Positions 1-11,700 of a DNA stretch of 64,000 bases are shown here, piece after piece. The notes beneath the pieces are model-generated. The model was not told the DNA's origin and searched no databases. It saw nothing but the letters and a program-made list of their open reading frames with translations. The translations under genes and the position numbers were made by a program. The DNA is taken from positions 175,913-239,912 of the forward strand of contig VZRG01001061.1 of assembly GCA_013397435.1 (NCBI GenBank). The letters run 5' to 3'. This DNA comes from Erythrocercus mccallii. Lineage: Eukaryota > Chordata > Aves > Passeriformes > Dicruridae. The first letter of the stretch is position 1; every line of letters begins with the position of its first letter.

Positions 1-2178
1 AAGTTTCTGTAAACTGAACACTGCGGCAGGTAAGGTTTCAAGTTTGTTATTGGAGAGATAAAGAGACTCCAAATTCTTTATGTGAGTAATGGATGAAGGA
101 ATGCTGACTATTTTATTGTGCCACAGCTTTAAACAAGTCAGTCTTTTTAAATGCTGGAAACTGATGATTTCTTCAATTGTGCGTATGCTATTTGACTTTA
201 AATCCAGTTCCTGTAAGTTAGAGAGACTGAAGATGGCATGGGGAATTCTCTCCAGTTCACAGTTCTGCAGTTCCAACTCCGCAACATTTGTCATTTTCTT
301 AAGGCTATTTAGTACCACAAGCTTAGTGCCATCATTATGAATGACTAGTTTTGTCAGATGTGGTGCTACATCTGTGATATTGGGGGGAATTTTGGTCAAG
401 TTGCTCTTCACGTGGAGAATTTTAAGGTGTCTCAACTCTCTGAGAGATTCAAGCCCTATCATTTTATTATTTTCAGAGTTCAAGTTGCCTATCAAATACA
501 ATTCACGGAGGGTTTTGAGCAAATACACCCACGCAGGAATTTCTGCAACATCTGTGAATTTCACATGAAGGCATCTCAAGTGGTCTCGGAGGAAGCTGAA
601 GGCAGTCTGCTCGACCTTCGCAGGGCAGTGGTACAGATGAAGCTCCTGAAGATTTGTCATCTGGGAAATTTTGGCCGTAATTTTCGCTTCAGGAATCAGC
701 TCCAGTTTCAACACATCCAGATCCGTCAGATCAAACACTGCATCGGGGACTCCCGACAGCATGAAGAGATGCAACTCCTGCTTGTCCTGGGCATTGCGGG
801 AGACGTGCTGCCGAAGCTTTTCGTAAGTCCATTCGTGGTTTAAACTAATCCCGCGCAGTTTGTTCTCGCTTACCTCTGACAAAAAGACACCAAATCGCTT
901 AGAATACAGCTGGTCATACTGATCTACCATGTGCAAGAGAAACGCAAAATCATTTTTGACATCGGGGATATCGCTGAAACTACTCTCCTCTCTGACCTTT
1001 TCAAAAGAGTATTCTTTTAAAGGTATTCGGAACAACCAGAAAAGCGTGTAGAGGCAGATAAAACCATAGACACAAATGAGGGAAATATAGCTGATAAGCA
1101 GCTTCTTCAACATATAAGCCATATTGTGTGTACATTCAAACTGTGTGTAGCCAATCAGGTGTTCCACTTTCGGGTTGCAGATGTGTTCAAAACTGATGGT
1201 GTTGACAAAGTTTGCAGTATAGCAGAGAATAAAGATGAACTTGACAGTCTTGATGACAGTCTGGCCAACATAGAGCTTATAAATCAGATCACTGTCTTCC
1301 ACGTGAGCCCGGAACTTACGGACTTTCTCAAACAGCGCCTTGGCTTGTTCTCCATCTTTCTTATCTAAAATCGTGACACTGGGAATCTCGATCATTGGCT
1401 TGTCGGCTGAAAATTTGAAGCCAGATTTGGTTATCATGGGAGTGCTAGCACTTGGGCTTCCTTCATCACTGCTCGTGGAAACATACTTAGGCAGGGACTG
1501 GGCACCAGTTAACCTCTGTTTGTTCTCAGAGTCCTCACACGCTGTTTCAGACAATGCTTTTGTAGTCCAAGGAGACTCAAAGCACTTCCCCAATATAGAC
1601 ACAAAATGCTCAATTTTTGAGCAAGTCTTGGGATACTTGAACCAAAAATTACTACTGACTATTAAAATGATAGTATGGATGAGAACAAGATAGGGAAAAT
1701 ACTTTGAGTACCAAGGAAGAGCCAAATGATAGCACATCTGGTTAATAAATACGTACTGCTGAAAATCCAAATTTGTTTTACGGCCTGAGGAATCTTTTTG
1801 CCCCTTCTTCAGCTCCTGGTCTGATTCAGTGGGTTGATACTGAGAAGAGGTAGCTCTGCTCAGAAGAATGTCAGGTGCTACCGTAGTAGTTCCAAAGGGA
1901 ACAGTTCCCATTGATGCTTCTTCTTGACCAGTGGTTGTTTCAACAGTGGTAAAGTCAGCCTTCCCTGCTGTATCAGGCTGCACTTTTGAATTTACAGTAG
2001 ACTGCAAAACTGGCAAGCAGACCACCTGGTCTTTTGTCAGCTGCATGGTTCCAGCAAAAATGGCAACCATTAACATAACAACAGCGAGATAATCCATAAA
2101 TACATCCCACCATGGTTTCAAGATACGGTAAGTTGGCTGGATGTCACTGAGCGATGCAACTTCTGCAAGGGTAAACAT
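1..2178 (-). CDS. LRRC8D: LRRC8D, volume-regulated anion channel subunit (3' end off the window)
   Basis: Leucine-rich repeat-containing 8 subunit D. LRRC8 proteins form plasma-membrane hexamers, with LRRC8A obligatory, that release chloride and organic osmolytes on cell swelling; D-containing channels favour larger or uncharged solutes. Reading the minus strand from the ATG at 2178 gives 726 codons in frame to base 1 without a stop. The start MFTLAEVAS and the channel core match my memory of LRRC8D, not A, B, C or E. Visible parts are TM1 about residues 23-44, a long Thr/Ser-rich first extracellular loop (about 49-160, Cys54 and Cys149), TM2 about 161-180, a cytosolic loop to about 309 with a Ser-rich DEGSPSAS stretch, TM3 about 310-330, TM4 about 359-381, and leucine-rich repeats from about 460. 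Family length is about 858 residues, so roughly 130 C-terminal residues of the repeats lie outside. The coding region is one exon, as in mammals. The start follows a splice acceptor by two bases. No frameshift or damage is seen. Confidence 0.97.
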   Translation of the reverse strand, partial: MFTLAEVASLSDIQPTYRILKPWWDVFMDYLAVVMLMVAIFAGTMQLTKDQVVCLPVLQSTVNSKVQPDTAGKADFTTVETTTGQEEASMGTVPFGTTTVAPDILLSRATSSQYQPTESDQELKKGQKDSSGRKTNLDFQQYVFINQMCYHLALPWYSKYFPYLVLIHTIILIVSSNFWFKYPKTCSKIEHFVSILGKCFESPWTTKALSETACEDSENKQRLTGAQSLPKYVSTSSDEGSPSASTPMITKSGFKFSADKPMIEIPSVTILDKKDGEQAKALFEKVRKFRAHVEDSDLIYKLYVGQTVIKTVKFIFILCYTANFVNTISFEHICNPKVEHLIGYTQFECTHNMAYMLKKLLISYISLICVYGFICLYTLFWLFRIPLKEYSFEKVREESSFSDIPDVKNDFAFLLHMVDQYDQLYSKRFGVFLSEVSENKLRGISLNHEWTYEKLRQHVSRNAQDKQELHLFMLSGVPDAVFDLTDLDVLKLELIPEAKITAKISQMTNLQELHLYHCPAKVEQTAFSFLRDHLRCLHVKFTDVAEIPAWVYLLKTLRELYLIGNLNSENNKMIGLESLRELRHLKILHVKSNLTKIPPNITDVAPHLTKLVIHNDGTKLVVLNSLKKMTNVAELELQNCELERIPHAIFSLSNLQELDLKSNSIRTIEEIISFQHLKRLTCLKLWHNKIVSIPSSITHIKNLESLYLSNNKLETLPAAVFSLQKL

Positions 2179-2180
2179 TC

Positions 2181-2208
2181 CTACAAGAGAACAAAGACAA
2201 AATTAGTA
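2181..2208 (-). promoter_or_regulatory. LRRC8D: Splice acceptor and branch point of the LRRC8D coding exon
   Basis: On the minus strand the bases just before the coding exon read a pyrimidine-rich run ending TTCTCTTGTAG, then GA and the ATG. About 22 bases further upstream is TACTAAT (2202-2208), a near-perfect branch-point consensus whose branch A would be at 2203. Exon sequence therefore starts at 2180, and the 5'UTR contributes only two bases to this exon. The rest of the 5'UTR must be spliced on from one or more exons to the right. The spacing and motifs are typical of a strong constitutive 3' splice site. Confidence 0.9.
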
Positions 2209-2889
2209 TTGTTGACTGGGGACATTAATTTTACCATTTAAGAACAATTCCAGCATGACATACACATCCTCAGCAGGTTTTGCTTTTTCTTATGTTTTGT
2301 TGCCTGTCACATATTATCCATCATTCCACTTAACAGTTTTTCCAAAGGATATGACCAAAACAATGCACTATTTTAGCAAAGCAGAAGGCTTCTCATTTCA
2401 GGCTAGATCATGTTTACGTGTCTTTGCCAGCTGACAGCACCAAAGCCTGCTCTGTGCAAGTGAAATACCTGAAAGGTATAATGCTGTGGCTGATATATAT
2501 TAATAAAAGGAGAGCAACAATAGATTACACAGCACAAAATCCAATTCTGTAAAAATGATTTTTTGAGTCTGAGCACATAAAATCCAGTACTAACAGTATT
2601 TTGTAGTGTCCTGCATTTAAACAAAATAGCATTTTTCTAAATGCTTTGCACTCTGCTCATAACTTGGACAGCACATTTTAGGTCTTGTTACATTGTCAGC
2701 AAGGTCTCTCATTTCTTCTCATCTAGCACAACACCGTATCTACCACTCCTTTCTACTGAGCATCCACATGTCTTATCAGATTGATTGGTTCCTTTACCTT
2801 CTAAGTATCATAGCACAAGTGAAAGTCTTGAAGCTACTATGTAAACATTTGGCAAAATCTTTTTTAATTTTTAAAGTAAAAAACAGTTG

Positions 2890-2996
2890 GATGGGGCCCT
2901 GAGCAACCTGATCTAGTGAGTGGCATCCCTGCCCACAGCAACTAGATGCTATTTTCAGGAACCTTCCAACCCAAACCATTTATTCTATGATTGGAC
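2890..2996 (+). mobile_element. CR1 LINE fragment, 3' tail only
   Basis: The sequence runs through the CR1 3' end in order: a gcaacctgatctagtg segment, a tggcatccctgcccacagca segment, an aactagatg segment, ccttccaacccaaacc, and the terminal ttctatgatt unit. CR1 is the dominant LINE of birds and other sauropsids, and truncation to the 3' end is the normal state of its copies. This copy is about 100 bases, diverged, and carries no coding part of the reverse transcriptase. It lies inside the presumed LRRC8D intron, opposite to the gene's orientation. Confidence 0.85.
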
Positions 2997-5900
2997 CAAA
3001 CATTGGCACTGTATATATTTTTCTCTCCAACTGATTTAACCCAGTTAATCAAGAATAAAACCCACAACTCTTTCTTAATATAATAGGGTAAACATTTTTT
3101 CAGATTATCATCACATCCTAGTGATCACAGGAAGCTGGTTAGTACAGGTAGGACAGGAGCTGACTGAAAGGCTTTCACTTTCTCTTAAACATATGCGCGT
3201 GAGACAAAGCAGCAAACTGACCACATGAGAATCCAAACCTCTCTGCAGCTTTAAGTAACTTGCTTTGCTTTTTGTTTTGACAAAATATGGAGGAATCAAC
3301 TTATCAGCTTTTTAAAAAATAAGCCTCCTGCACAAGCAGGATGCGGTAAAATCATCATTTTGACTGCTGAATGTGTGACCCAAATTTGCCAATTTTTAAG
3401 AAAAATATCTAGCTTGTGTGCACATATGCAGCTGGGAAGGAGATCGTATGTACACTATCTCACAGAGACTGTCTCCCTTTGCCTGGGAGAAGAACAGCTT
3501 AGCAGAGCCCAAGGAGATCAAAGCAGGCAGTAACAAGATACCTTAGATGTATTATTTTTAACTTGTAGCACAACAGTTCATATAGACTTGTACCTTACAT
3601 ATCCTAAAGCATTATTTCTAGATAACAGACATTTCTACACAAAGAATTCAAATACCAGCAATTGCCTATATGGCCAAAGTCATACACTAGCACCCCTCCT
3701 CCCCCACACCAGTGCAAACAGCTCCCACATCTCAGTCTGTGGGAAAGGCCAGCACTTGTCTTTACTAGCACAGAGCTCACAATCAAAGTGTCTCCTCCAA
3801 CACAGGGAGATCCCCAGCCCCTGCCCTCCCACACTCCTCCCAGAAGCTTTTACCAGTCTTGCATGCCAAGCCTCGGATCTGGTGGAGGCAGCCAGTGAGG
3901 AAAGGCTTTATCGCACTGCAGCACTCATCTCAGTGCTCTTGGCACCGCTGCCAAAACTTAAAAGTTAAGTTTCTCAGGGAACCAGCAGAAGGAGCTTCTA
4001 GTTCTCACTTTCTTTATTTTCCAGTGGGCAAATGAATGTCAAATATTCCTCCTTCATTAGAAGTTTTTGAGGTCTTACAGTCCTCCCAGCTCCACAAGGA
4101 CCTCGTTCCTGAGAGGTTCCTGAGCCTGCCCCCACACACCTCCCAGGGCTGCGGCTGCTGTACAAAGTGCTGAAGGACACCAACCAGTAACGCACCCCAG
4201 CTATCAAAGCCTCCCGGTGCCTTACTTGGAAGTTAGCTACAAACTCCCATCTTTAATGTCTCCTGGTGCGTTACCTACACCGTGTCACAGCATGACTGCT
4301 TCCCCTGGAATTGCTACCTTTGACATTTAAACAACAACACTGTGCAAATGAACACAGCATTAGCCATTTGTGCTAATGCGAAGAGATTGATATAAGAGGA
4401 CCCTCCTAACTCCTAGGGCCCAACTGCCTATCACCTGCCCTGAGCAGGAAAACCGCAAAGCAACAGCAGAGGTGATTTTTTTCCCCCCAAATGGATTTTT
4501 TTTTCTTTCTAGAAAGCTCTCTGGAAGGCATACTCTCAATCTCCATGCTGTTTTCATTATGGTCTCACCTACCCTGGCTGCCCCAAGAACTTCTTGCCCA
4601 CCAGGTGAGTTCAGCAGGAGAGCACAGAGCCAAAGGCGGAGCAAGGACGAGTCCTGTGGGTGCATGCCAGCCGTGCTCTGGCCCACACAGCCAAACACGG
4701 TGCAGGGAGAGCAGGGCAAGCGCGGTGGGAAGGAGGAACGGGATCACTGCTGGATCAAACATAGGCAGCTGCTACTGCTTGTTCCTCTGGGGCTAGCCTT
4801 TCTCTCAACTTTGGACTAGCTAATTACGTGGGAAGTTACTTCACTGCGGTTTGGGGCATGGCCTCCAGAATTCCTTTCACAGAAAGAAGGTGATTTTTTT
4901 GTTTCTGCCATGAGAACATGTGGATAAAGCATGGAAACCCAGGCACCGTAGACATGACTGCTCTAAACACCTGAAATAACGGACAAGAAATGATGGAGCA
5001 CAAAGTGGTTCCAGCTGAATACTTAGAAAGGACAGCAATAAAAGCAATTTAAAAATCGCCTGTTGCACACACAAAATCATTCCCAGAAAGGTTGGGAGAC
5101 ACAACAGAGCCTGAGTAATCCTCTTTGTGAGGCTGTAGGCAGCATGGTGTAACAGGAGCTTTACACCAAGAAGTACCACATTCAATGTCCTGAACACATC
5201 TTTTCTTTCAAGTTACTGATACTCAGAGAAGAGCTCCTGTTTTGGCAGAGATTAGCAGTTATAAAACACAAAAAACTCCTCTGTGGCATTATTAACACTG
5301 TCTCATAAAAGACAGACCTTTTTCTAGCTAGCAAAAATCAGTTCCAAGAGCTGAAAACAGATTTGTCTCCTTATATGCCCAAAATGTTTAATGTTCTGAG
5401 TCTTAAAAATCAAAACAAAAAACTATAAACCTATACACAGTATAAGACACATTCTGACAGGCTGCAAATAAATTTGATATTTTCTCTCTTAAATCCATCA
5501 TAACATGTATTGGCGTTTGATTTTACTGAACTAATAACCATAGAAGTTAACTTTTATTATTTCTGCACACACTTAGAAATCAATCACTTAAGAGGCACTC
5601 AGAACAACGGGTCTGTATAGTATTGTAAAGGGTTTGGATTTTCTTTATTCCAGTCGAATTTAAACTATTCAAAGCTCTCAAAACCTACTGTCTGGAATAT
5701 TCCTTATAGTAGGTGGATAGTATTTTCACCGCTAATTTTCAACTCTTTTTAAGAGTGACAAATTGGGCTTTGAGTTTCATTGTAAGTTACAGTGATAACA
5801 CAGAAGTAAGGAAAAAGGAAAGGAAAAAAAGATGCAAACGCCAGTCTGTGTCTGGTAGACAGAGCCTGCAACACCCTGTCATAGGTGGACTCCCCTCAAA

Positions 5901-8693
5901 ACCAGTCATGGCATGCTCTACTCACAACCCCAGTGCAGAAAACATCTGTGAGCAGATAGAACAAAGTCCTGTGGCAGCTGAAATGTTACAATACCCAATT
6001 TCTCATGGTGAAAACATGCACTTCTTTCAGCTCTTTTCAGGGTTTACGAGGCACCAAATGGACCTCGAGGCTCGGCAGAACATGGAGTTTCGATATACCC
6101 AAGATCCAAAGAGATCCATGCTAGAAAACTGAGGTTCTTGAAGAGAAATTTTTTCATTCTCAATATGGAATGTCAGGACAGACTCCTTTTTTAAATAGCA
6201 CATTTTTGTTTAGTTTTAATAAGCATAGATTTTAATTCAAGCCTATTGCAGTATGATCCCTAGGGCTGCACAGCTACATTAAGGCTTTAATTTTAAGAAT
6301 AACCTTTTTTCCTCCCAAACCCTGTGTCTGCAGTTCTGTAAGATGGATGACATTCTACGCTAGTATCAACTTCTTTCAGCTCCATTTATCACTTCTAGCT
6401 ATCTACTGGGTGTATTCATTCTCTTGAAACAAACAAAAAATACTCAGCCTAAATAAATGCAACTGTTTTAAGCACAGCTGTTTCTTGCTACCTTCTAAGA
6501 TTTTAGGTGGAAAAACTTCAAGTTCTGAAAGTAGTGCAGTAGTGTGTGATTTGGAGCTCTAGAATTAAACCTACTTTGTTTATTGTGCAGTTATACAAGT
6601 TAGAGTGAAACTGGAATATAAAGAGAAAAAATTAACAATGACAATACAATTGTCATAGGCCCACATTAAATCAGCAAGGGTAGCAACTAATTTAATAAAT
6701 CATTCTTCTTAACAATTATAATAATTTCATTAGTCTTAAAGAAAAGCTGTAATAGAAAGAGATCAGAATGCAATTAGCCTGGTGAATTTCTGACACATTT
6801 CAGACTATAAATGCTGAAATACAAAATGGACATATTTGGGATATTTCCTAAGGAACTGCTCTAGCTTAAATACAGAAGTTAGCAGAAAAGGAAGCAGCAG
6901 ATTGGTATGTCACTAATGTTTATTTACATCCTACTTCTTCCTGTACTTACAGATAAAAACTATCTGTCCTGTAACTCACTGGCTCTCCTGTCTTAAAAGC
7001 ATATTTAAAGTTAAAGCAAATTCAATGTCAGAACAAACAAATAAAACAAGAATTGTAGCACATGATACACTCATTTACTCTCAGGTTCCCAAGACTCCAA
7101 ACAAGTCCACTTTGTTTCAGGAAACAAAAAGATTCTTGAATTCGCCTTGTTACTGCATCTGGTAAAGAATTTCCTAAAAAAACTCAACATTTCTAGCTGA
7201 AAAGAAAACGTGCTACCATGAACAAAATTGTTTTCTCCCTTCCCACAGGAAATTAAGGAGAAGAAAAGTTTTCCCATAACTAAAAGGCTTTGCTATCTTG
7301 TTTTTGATCAAGTGACCATAAGTTTAAATGTATTTCCACTGTATATTTTGTTGTCTCTTTCCACCAACTGTTTCTGCTTCTGCAATATCCTATTAAACCA
7401 GAATATTAGACCTTAATGTGATAAGAATGGATTATGAGATTCCTGTTAGCCAGGACCCTGCCAGTATCAATCGTTCCATGGACAATCTGCAAAGGTCAAA
7501 AATATGACATTATGATTTTTTTTTGCCCCCTCCTTTTCTTCTCCACAGGACCAAGTGTAAGGAGCCCCAGAACCCTTGTGAAATAATGCACAAAGACATA
7601 TAGGAAAGTCTACAAATCAGGTTAGGCATTCTGAGCATACAGACACATCCATACCTGCATTGGTTATTCAGTTTCTGAGGAGAGTTGTTCAAAACAAACT
7701 GAAGGTTTATCCACCAGTAGGCTTTGTGATCGAGTAATAGAGGGAAATTGCCCTGCTAAAGTAGGTGGGAATATTACAACTATCCCTAGCCTGGTTTGCA
7801 GCTCCTAGTAAGTTGGCTAAGAGGACTTAGCTCTCCGCTGCCTTATTTCACAAGGGATTATTGTGCTTTACTCTACTTGAGCCCACTCAAGCTACAAACC
7901 CAGCTGTAGGTACAACTGTGACTACAGCTCCTTCACTCAACCATCCTGAAAACAAACCCCCAAAATTCAGCTAAGCACGGATTTGTGCACTGAGTGTCTC
8001 TATTGCCTGAAAAGTCCAGGAAACATTTCACAGGAAAATATAACATGGATGTTTTTATAGTATTTCTCTACTATAGGGATGTTTTGGTGCTACTTCAGTG
8101 ATGGAAAGCATTGCAGAACATTAACACCAGGATGGGGTTATGTGATCACATACTTCCTGATCAGTGCTTTTATCTCTGGAAAATCGAAAACAGATTTAAC
8201 ATAAAAAGCTGCCTAGAAAAAGGTTTCCATTATTTCCTTCCACCCAATTAGAATGATAAGAATTCCCACTTACTGTTTCTTCCCTAAACATCTGACAGCA
8301 ACCACATCTACCCATTTAAAATCAATCTGCAAGATCTAGTTTGGTTTATTTTTCTATAGCTACCCTGTAATGGATGATGACTGGATAAGGAAAAGCAATG
8401 AACACAAAGCTGAAAGGATATTTCCTATAGAGAAAAACATTTCAACTAAGGAACAAGTTCCACAATAGCTTTTCATTAAATCTCGTTAGATAAATATATA
8501 TGGAAATATATGATGGTTTTATCTGAAAACACACTTAAATGATCAAGGAGGGACAATTAGCGTGACTTGTACACTCATTATTTGAGAAACAAAAGCAACT
8601 AAACAAAATCCCCTGCATCTAACCCATCTCCCCAGTTTCCCCATCCCACTGCCCAAACTGCACAGCTATAATTTTGGACTTTCCCTTAAAGCA

Positions 8694-8755
8694 GATATAT
8701 ATAATATCTCTCTCTCTATATATATCTATATATTTATATATATTATATATATAAT
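8694..8755. repeat. TA/TC microsatellite
   Basis: About 60 bases made of alternating TA runs with a short central CT run (tctctctct). It is imperfect, which suggests an old, interrupted dinucleotide repeat. The surrounding intron is ordinary AT-rich DNA. Confidence 0.9.
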
Positions 8756-11700
8756 CTCTGATATAGTCTGCAAATATATTCTCCAGTTAAGGAAGTACGA
8801 CCTTTATTTACAACATGAACCTCACTGATAGTACCATGCAACAAAAAATTATCAAAATCTTATTTCTCTTACACTGCATAAGGAAATATTAGGCTTCAGT
8901 AAGCTGGAGACAAAAATAAGATTCTTTACATAACCAGTATCAAAGTAGTACCATTTACAAAACTGAAATTTATAAAATCCACTTTTTTCTTTTTTAAAAA
9001 TCTTTTTAAATCTTAAAAACGCTGCCCTTCAAAGCTGGGCTTTTTCAGGTTGTGTAACACTCTAACCTACTTTTGGATGCTGCTCTTTAAGTGTTTACAC
9101 TGAATCTTCCTTGTTTACCAGTTCTTTGAAGGTCTAGTGCCATACACCACTCCTACACAGATGGTTTTGTAATCAATGTGATATTTAAAAAGCAGTACTA
9201 GCAGCCATTATTTCCCTAACAATAAACTGTCAAATCTTACCTCATTCTTGCCTTGCTGTAAATGACCAGAGGTCTGTTTAAAGATGACTTTCAAAACAGG
9301 GGCCCATTTTTACCTTTCTGAGAGTTCCCCAAAGCACCCAAAGATTATTAACACAATTAAAGCTCCCAAAAAAACCCCAAAATTATTAACACGATTAACT
9401 CTGTGTTTGCTGCATGCAAATTCTCTGTCTACAGAGCACTGAAAATTAATTTCTCACTTTGCCTAGTGTAGTATTCCTGAGGAGTTGCTTTGACCAAAAG
9501 CACAAGCTTCAGGTTTTATTGACATTTATCCCCAAGCTTCAGAGTACAGAGCAGGTACCCAGTACACTTCAGAGAGCTCAGGGAAACCCTAAGCTGGATG
9601 TTCAGCAACACTGCTCCATCCTCACTTCTCACAGGTTAGCAGGGTCAGACACCATGAAGGGCAGGAGAGAAGAGATGGGAGAAGCAAACAAGGCTGGAGT
9701 GAGTGGTCCTTGAGCATCCCTCTTCAAGGGTCTCTGTATCTGGTAAAGAGCTCACGATCAGATGTGCTCCAGCTGAAGTCGGTTAACCACATGTGATTTT
9801 ACAGTTACAAAACAAACCACCTAGCAAGGCAACATGCAAGAAACCAGAAGAGGTGGCTAATGAGACACCAGCAGGGTAAATACACAAGATGCTTTTCATA
9901 CCTGTAAGCAACAGTCCATGAATGCACAGGCATTTCATGGGCACAGCTGCCAGAAGAGAAATACTCCAGCAGAGTGCAAGGACCTGGCACACAACAGCAA
10001 GGAACACGCCCTGGCACATGAGCTCCCATCCTTACACTGCTGCTACAGCCCCTCTTATTTATGCAATGTCAATTCAGCTTTCTTTTATCTGAGGCAGTGC
10101 ATCCCTGGTGATCAAAGTCACACCGCCAAGGCTAAGTAACAAATTTCCAACAGCATTTTCTGTTTCACCTAGCCAGAAAGAAAAAACAGTGAGCAGACAC
10201 TTTGTATCTCATTTCACAGAATTCCCAAAACAGCCAGACCAGTAATCTTGAAAAGACAGCCCAACTTGTGGTGCAGGACTCCCAGTTTAACACCAAGCAC
10301 TTTTACTCAAGTGCAGACACAACTGAAAGCTACTGAAATAGATTTAACCTGTGCTGGCATGGATGTACAATGCAGTTAGAAATTATACAATACAATAAAC
10401 TAACAGCTGCTTGCGCTCAAGTGTAAATATTTAATCCTTTTGCCATTTCTAAATCTGCTGTTCCCCTATCTTTTAGGCCATGAGGTTTGTACAGTGTTTT
10501 CATGACCACTATCAGAAGTAGAGGAACACACAGTAAACATCTGGCACTTCTACTAACCAGAGCACTTTGGGAATTTATCAAGTTGCAAAAGCAAGCTGCA
10601 CCAAAATAAAAGCACATCTGGTAACTCTTGTCCCTAGAGGCTTTTTATCACTAAAAACAACCCAGCAATACAATTAAAAATAAATTTAAAATAAATTTAA
10701 AGGATTGGAAGAGAAAAAAGTAAAAAAATGTAACAAACTTTTATTTCCTTTTTAGTTTAGAAACATGAAAAATAGAACAGTTAAAAATGGTTTATATCCA
10801 AGTTATTCAAATTCGCTTTTACATAAATACATCCACATATGCTTCAAAGCTTGTTACATGAAATTGCTTTATCTCAGATAGAGACAGCACTCAGCAACTC
10901 ATGCAATTCCTCTGAAAACTACTCTTCTGATACACAGCCATACATATTGGCAGCTTCTCTGTCTCCTTCTTCCAAATTCACGTGGAACTGGGGCAACTTC
11001 AAAATGGTAAGAAATTGAACCTGGCATACATGGAGCTGATAGATTTTAGCCACAGAATGTAAACATAGAAACCTTATTACAGAATATATTAGTAGCTCTA
11101 ACTACACACCCTAAGTGTAGTTAAAGAATAAGGAGGAGTGCCTACCAAAGAGAAACAAATGTGTTGCTGAAGTTCACTTTGCTGTGTATTTTAATAGACC
11201 CTCTTCAGTGCAAAATGAACTCTCCACCTTAACTCACTCAAGTGAATACCTCACTCAAGGTACTAAAGTCTTGTTCTACTTAATTTCTAAACTGCATTCC
11301 CACCCATATGAAAGCAGGTTTACCCAGAAACTGAAGTAAATTATTTTCAATGAATACTTTCTCCTTCCTTTTATTTTTAATGGACATGTCAGCAACCTTG
11401 AACTGAACATTTACAGAATCCTCATGGAGATTTAGAGCCAAGAAGGGACAAAAAGTTCCTTTAACTAAAGAACAGGCTCCATTGTTCCCTATCTGAGCTG
11501 TTTCATCTCTTCAGCCTGCAAACACAGTGACTCTCACTGGGTTGCATGTTGAACAGAAGTTTCATAAATATTTGCACACAGACAAGCTACTGTATTTCCA
11601 AATATCTGCAGTGGCACTTTCATTATACCCATTAGCTAAAAGCAATCTAGGAAAAGTCACACTTAAATTAAAAAATTAAAATAACAAAAGCAAATGACAC

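Noticed and set aside
89..1693. Several plus-strand open frames (for example 358-843 and 1340-1693)
   Set aside because: They are antisense shadows of the LRRC8D coding exon, which reads through without a stop on the minus strand.
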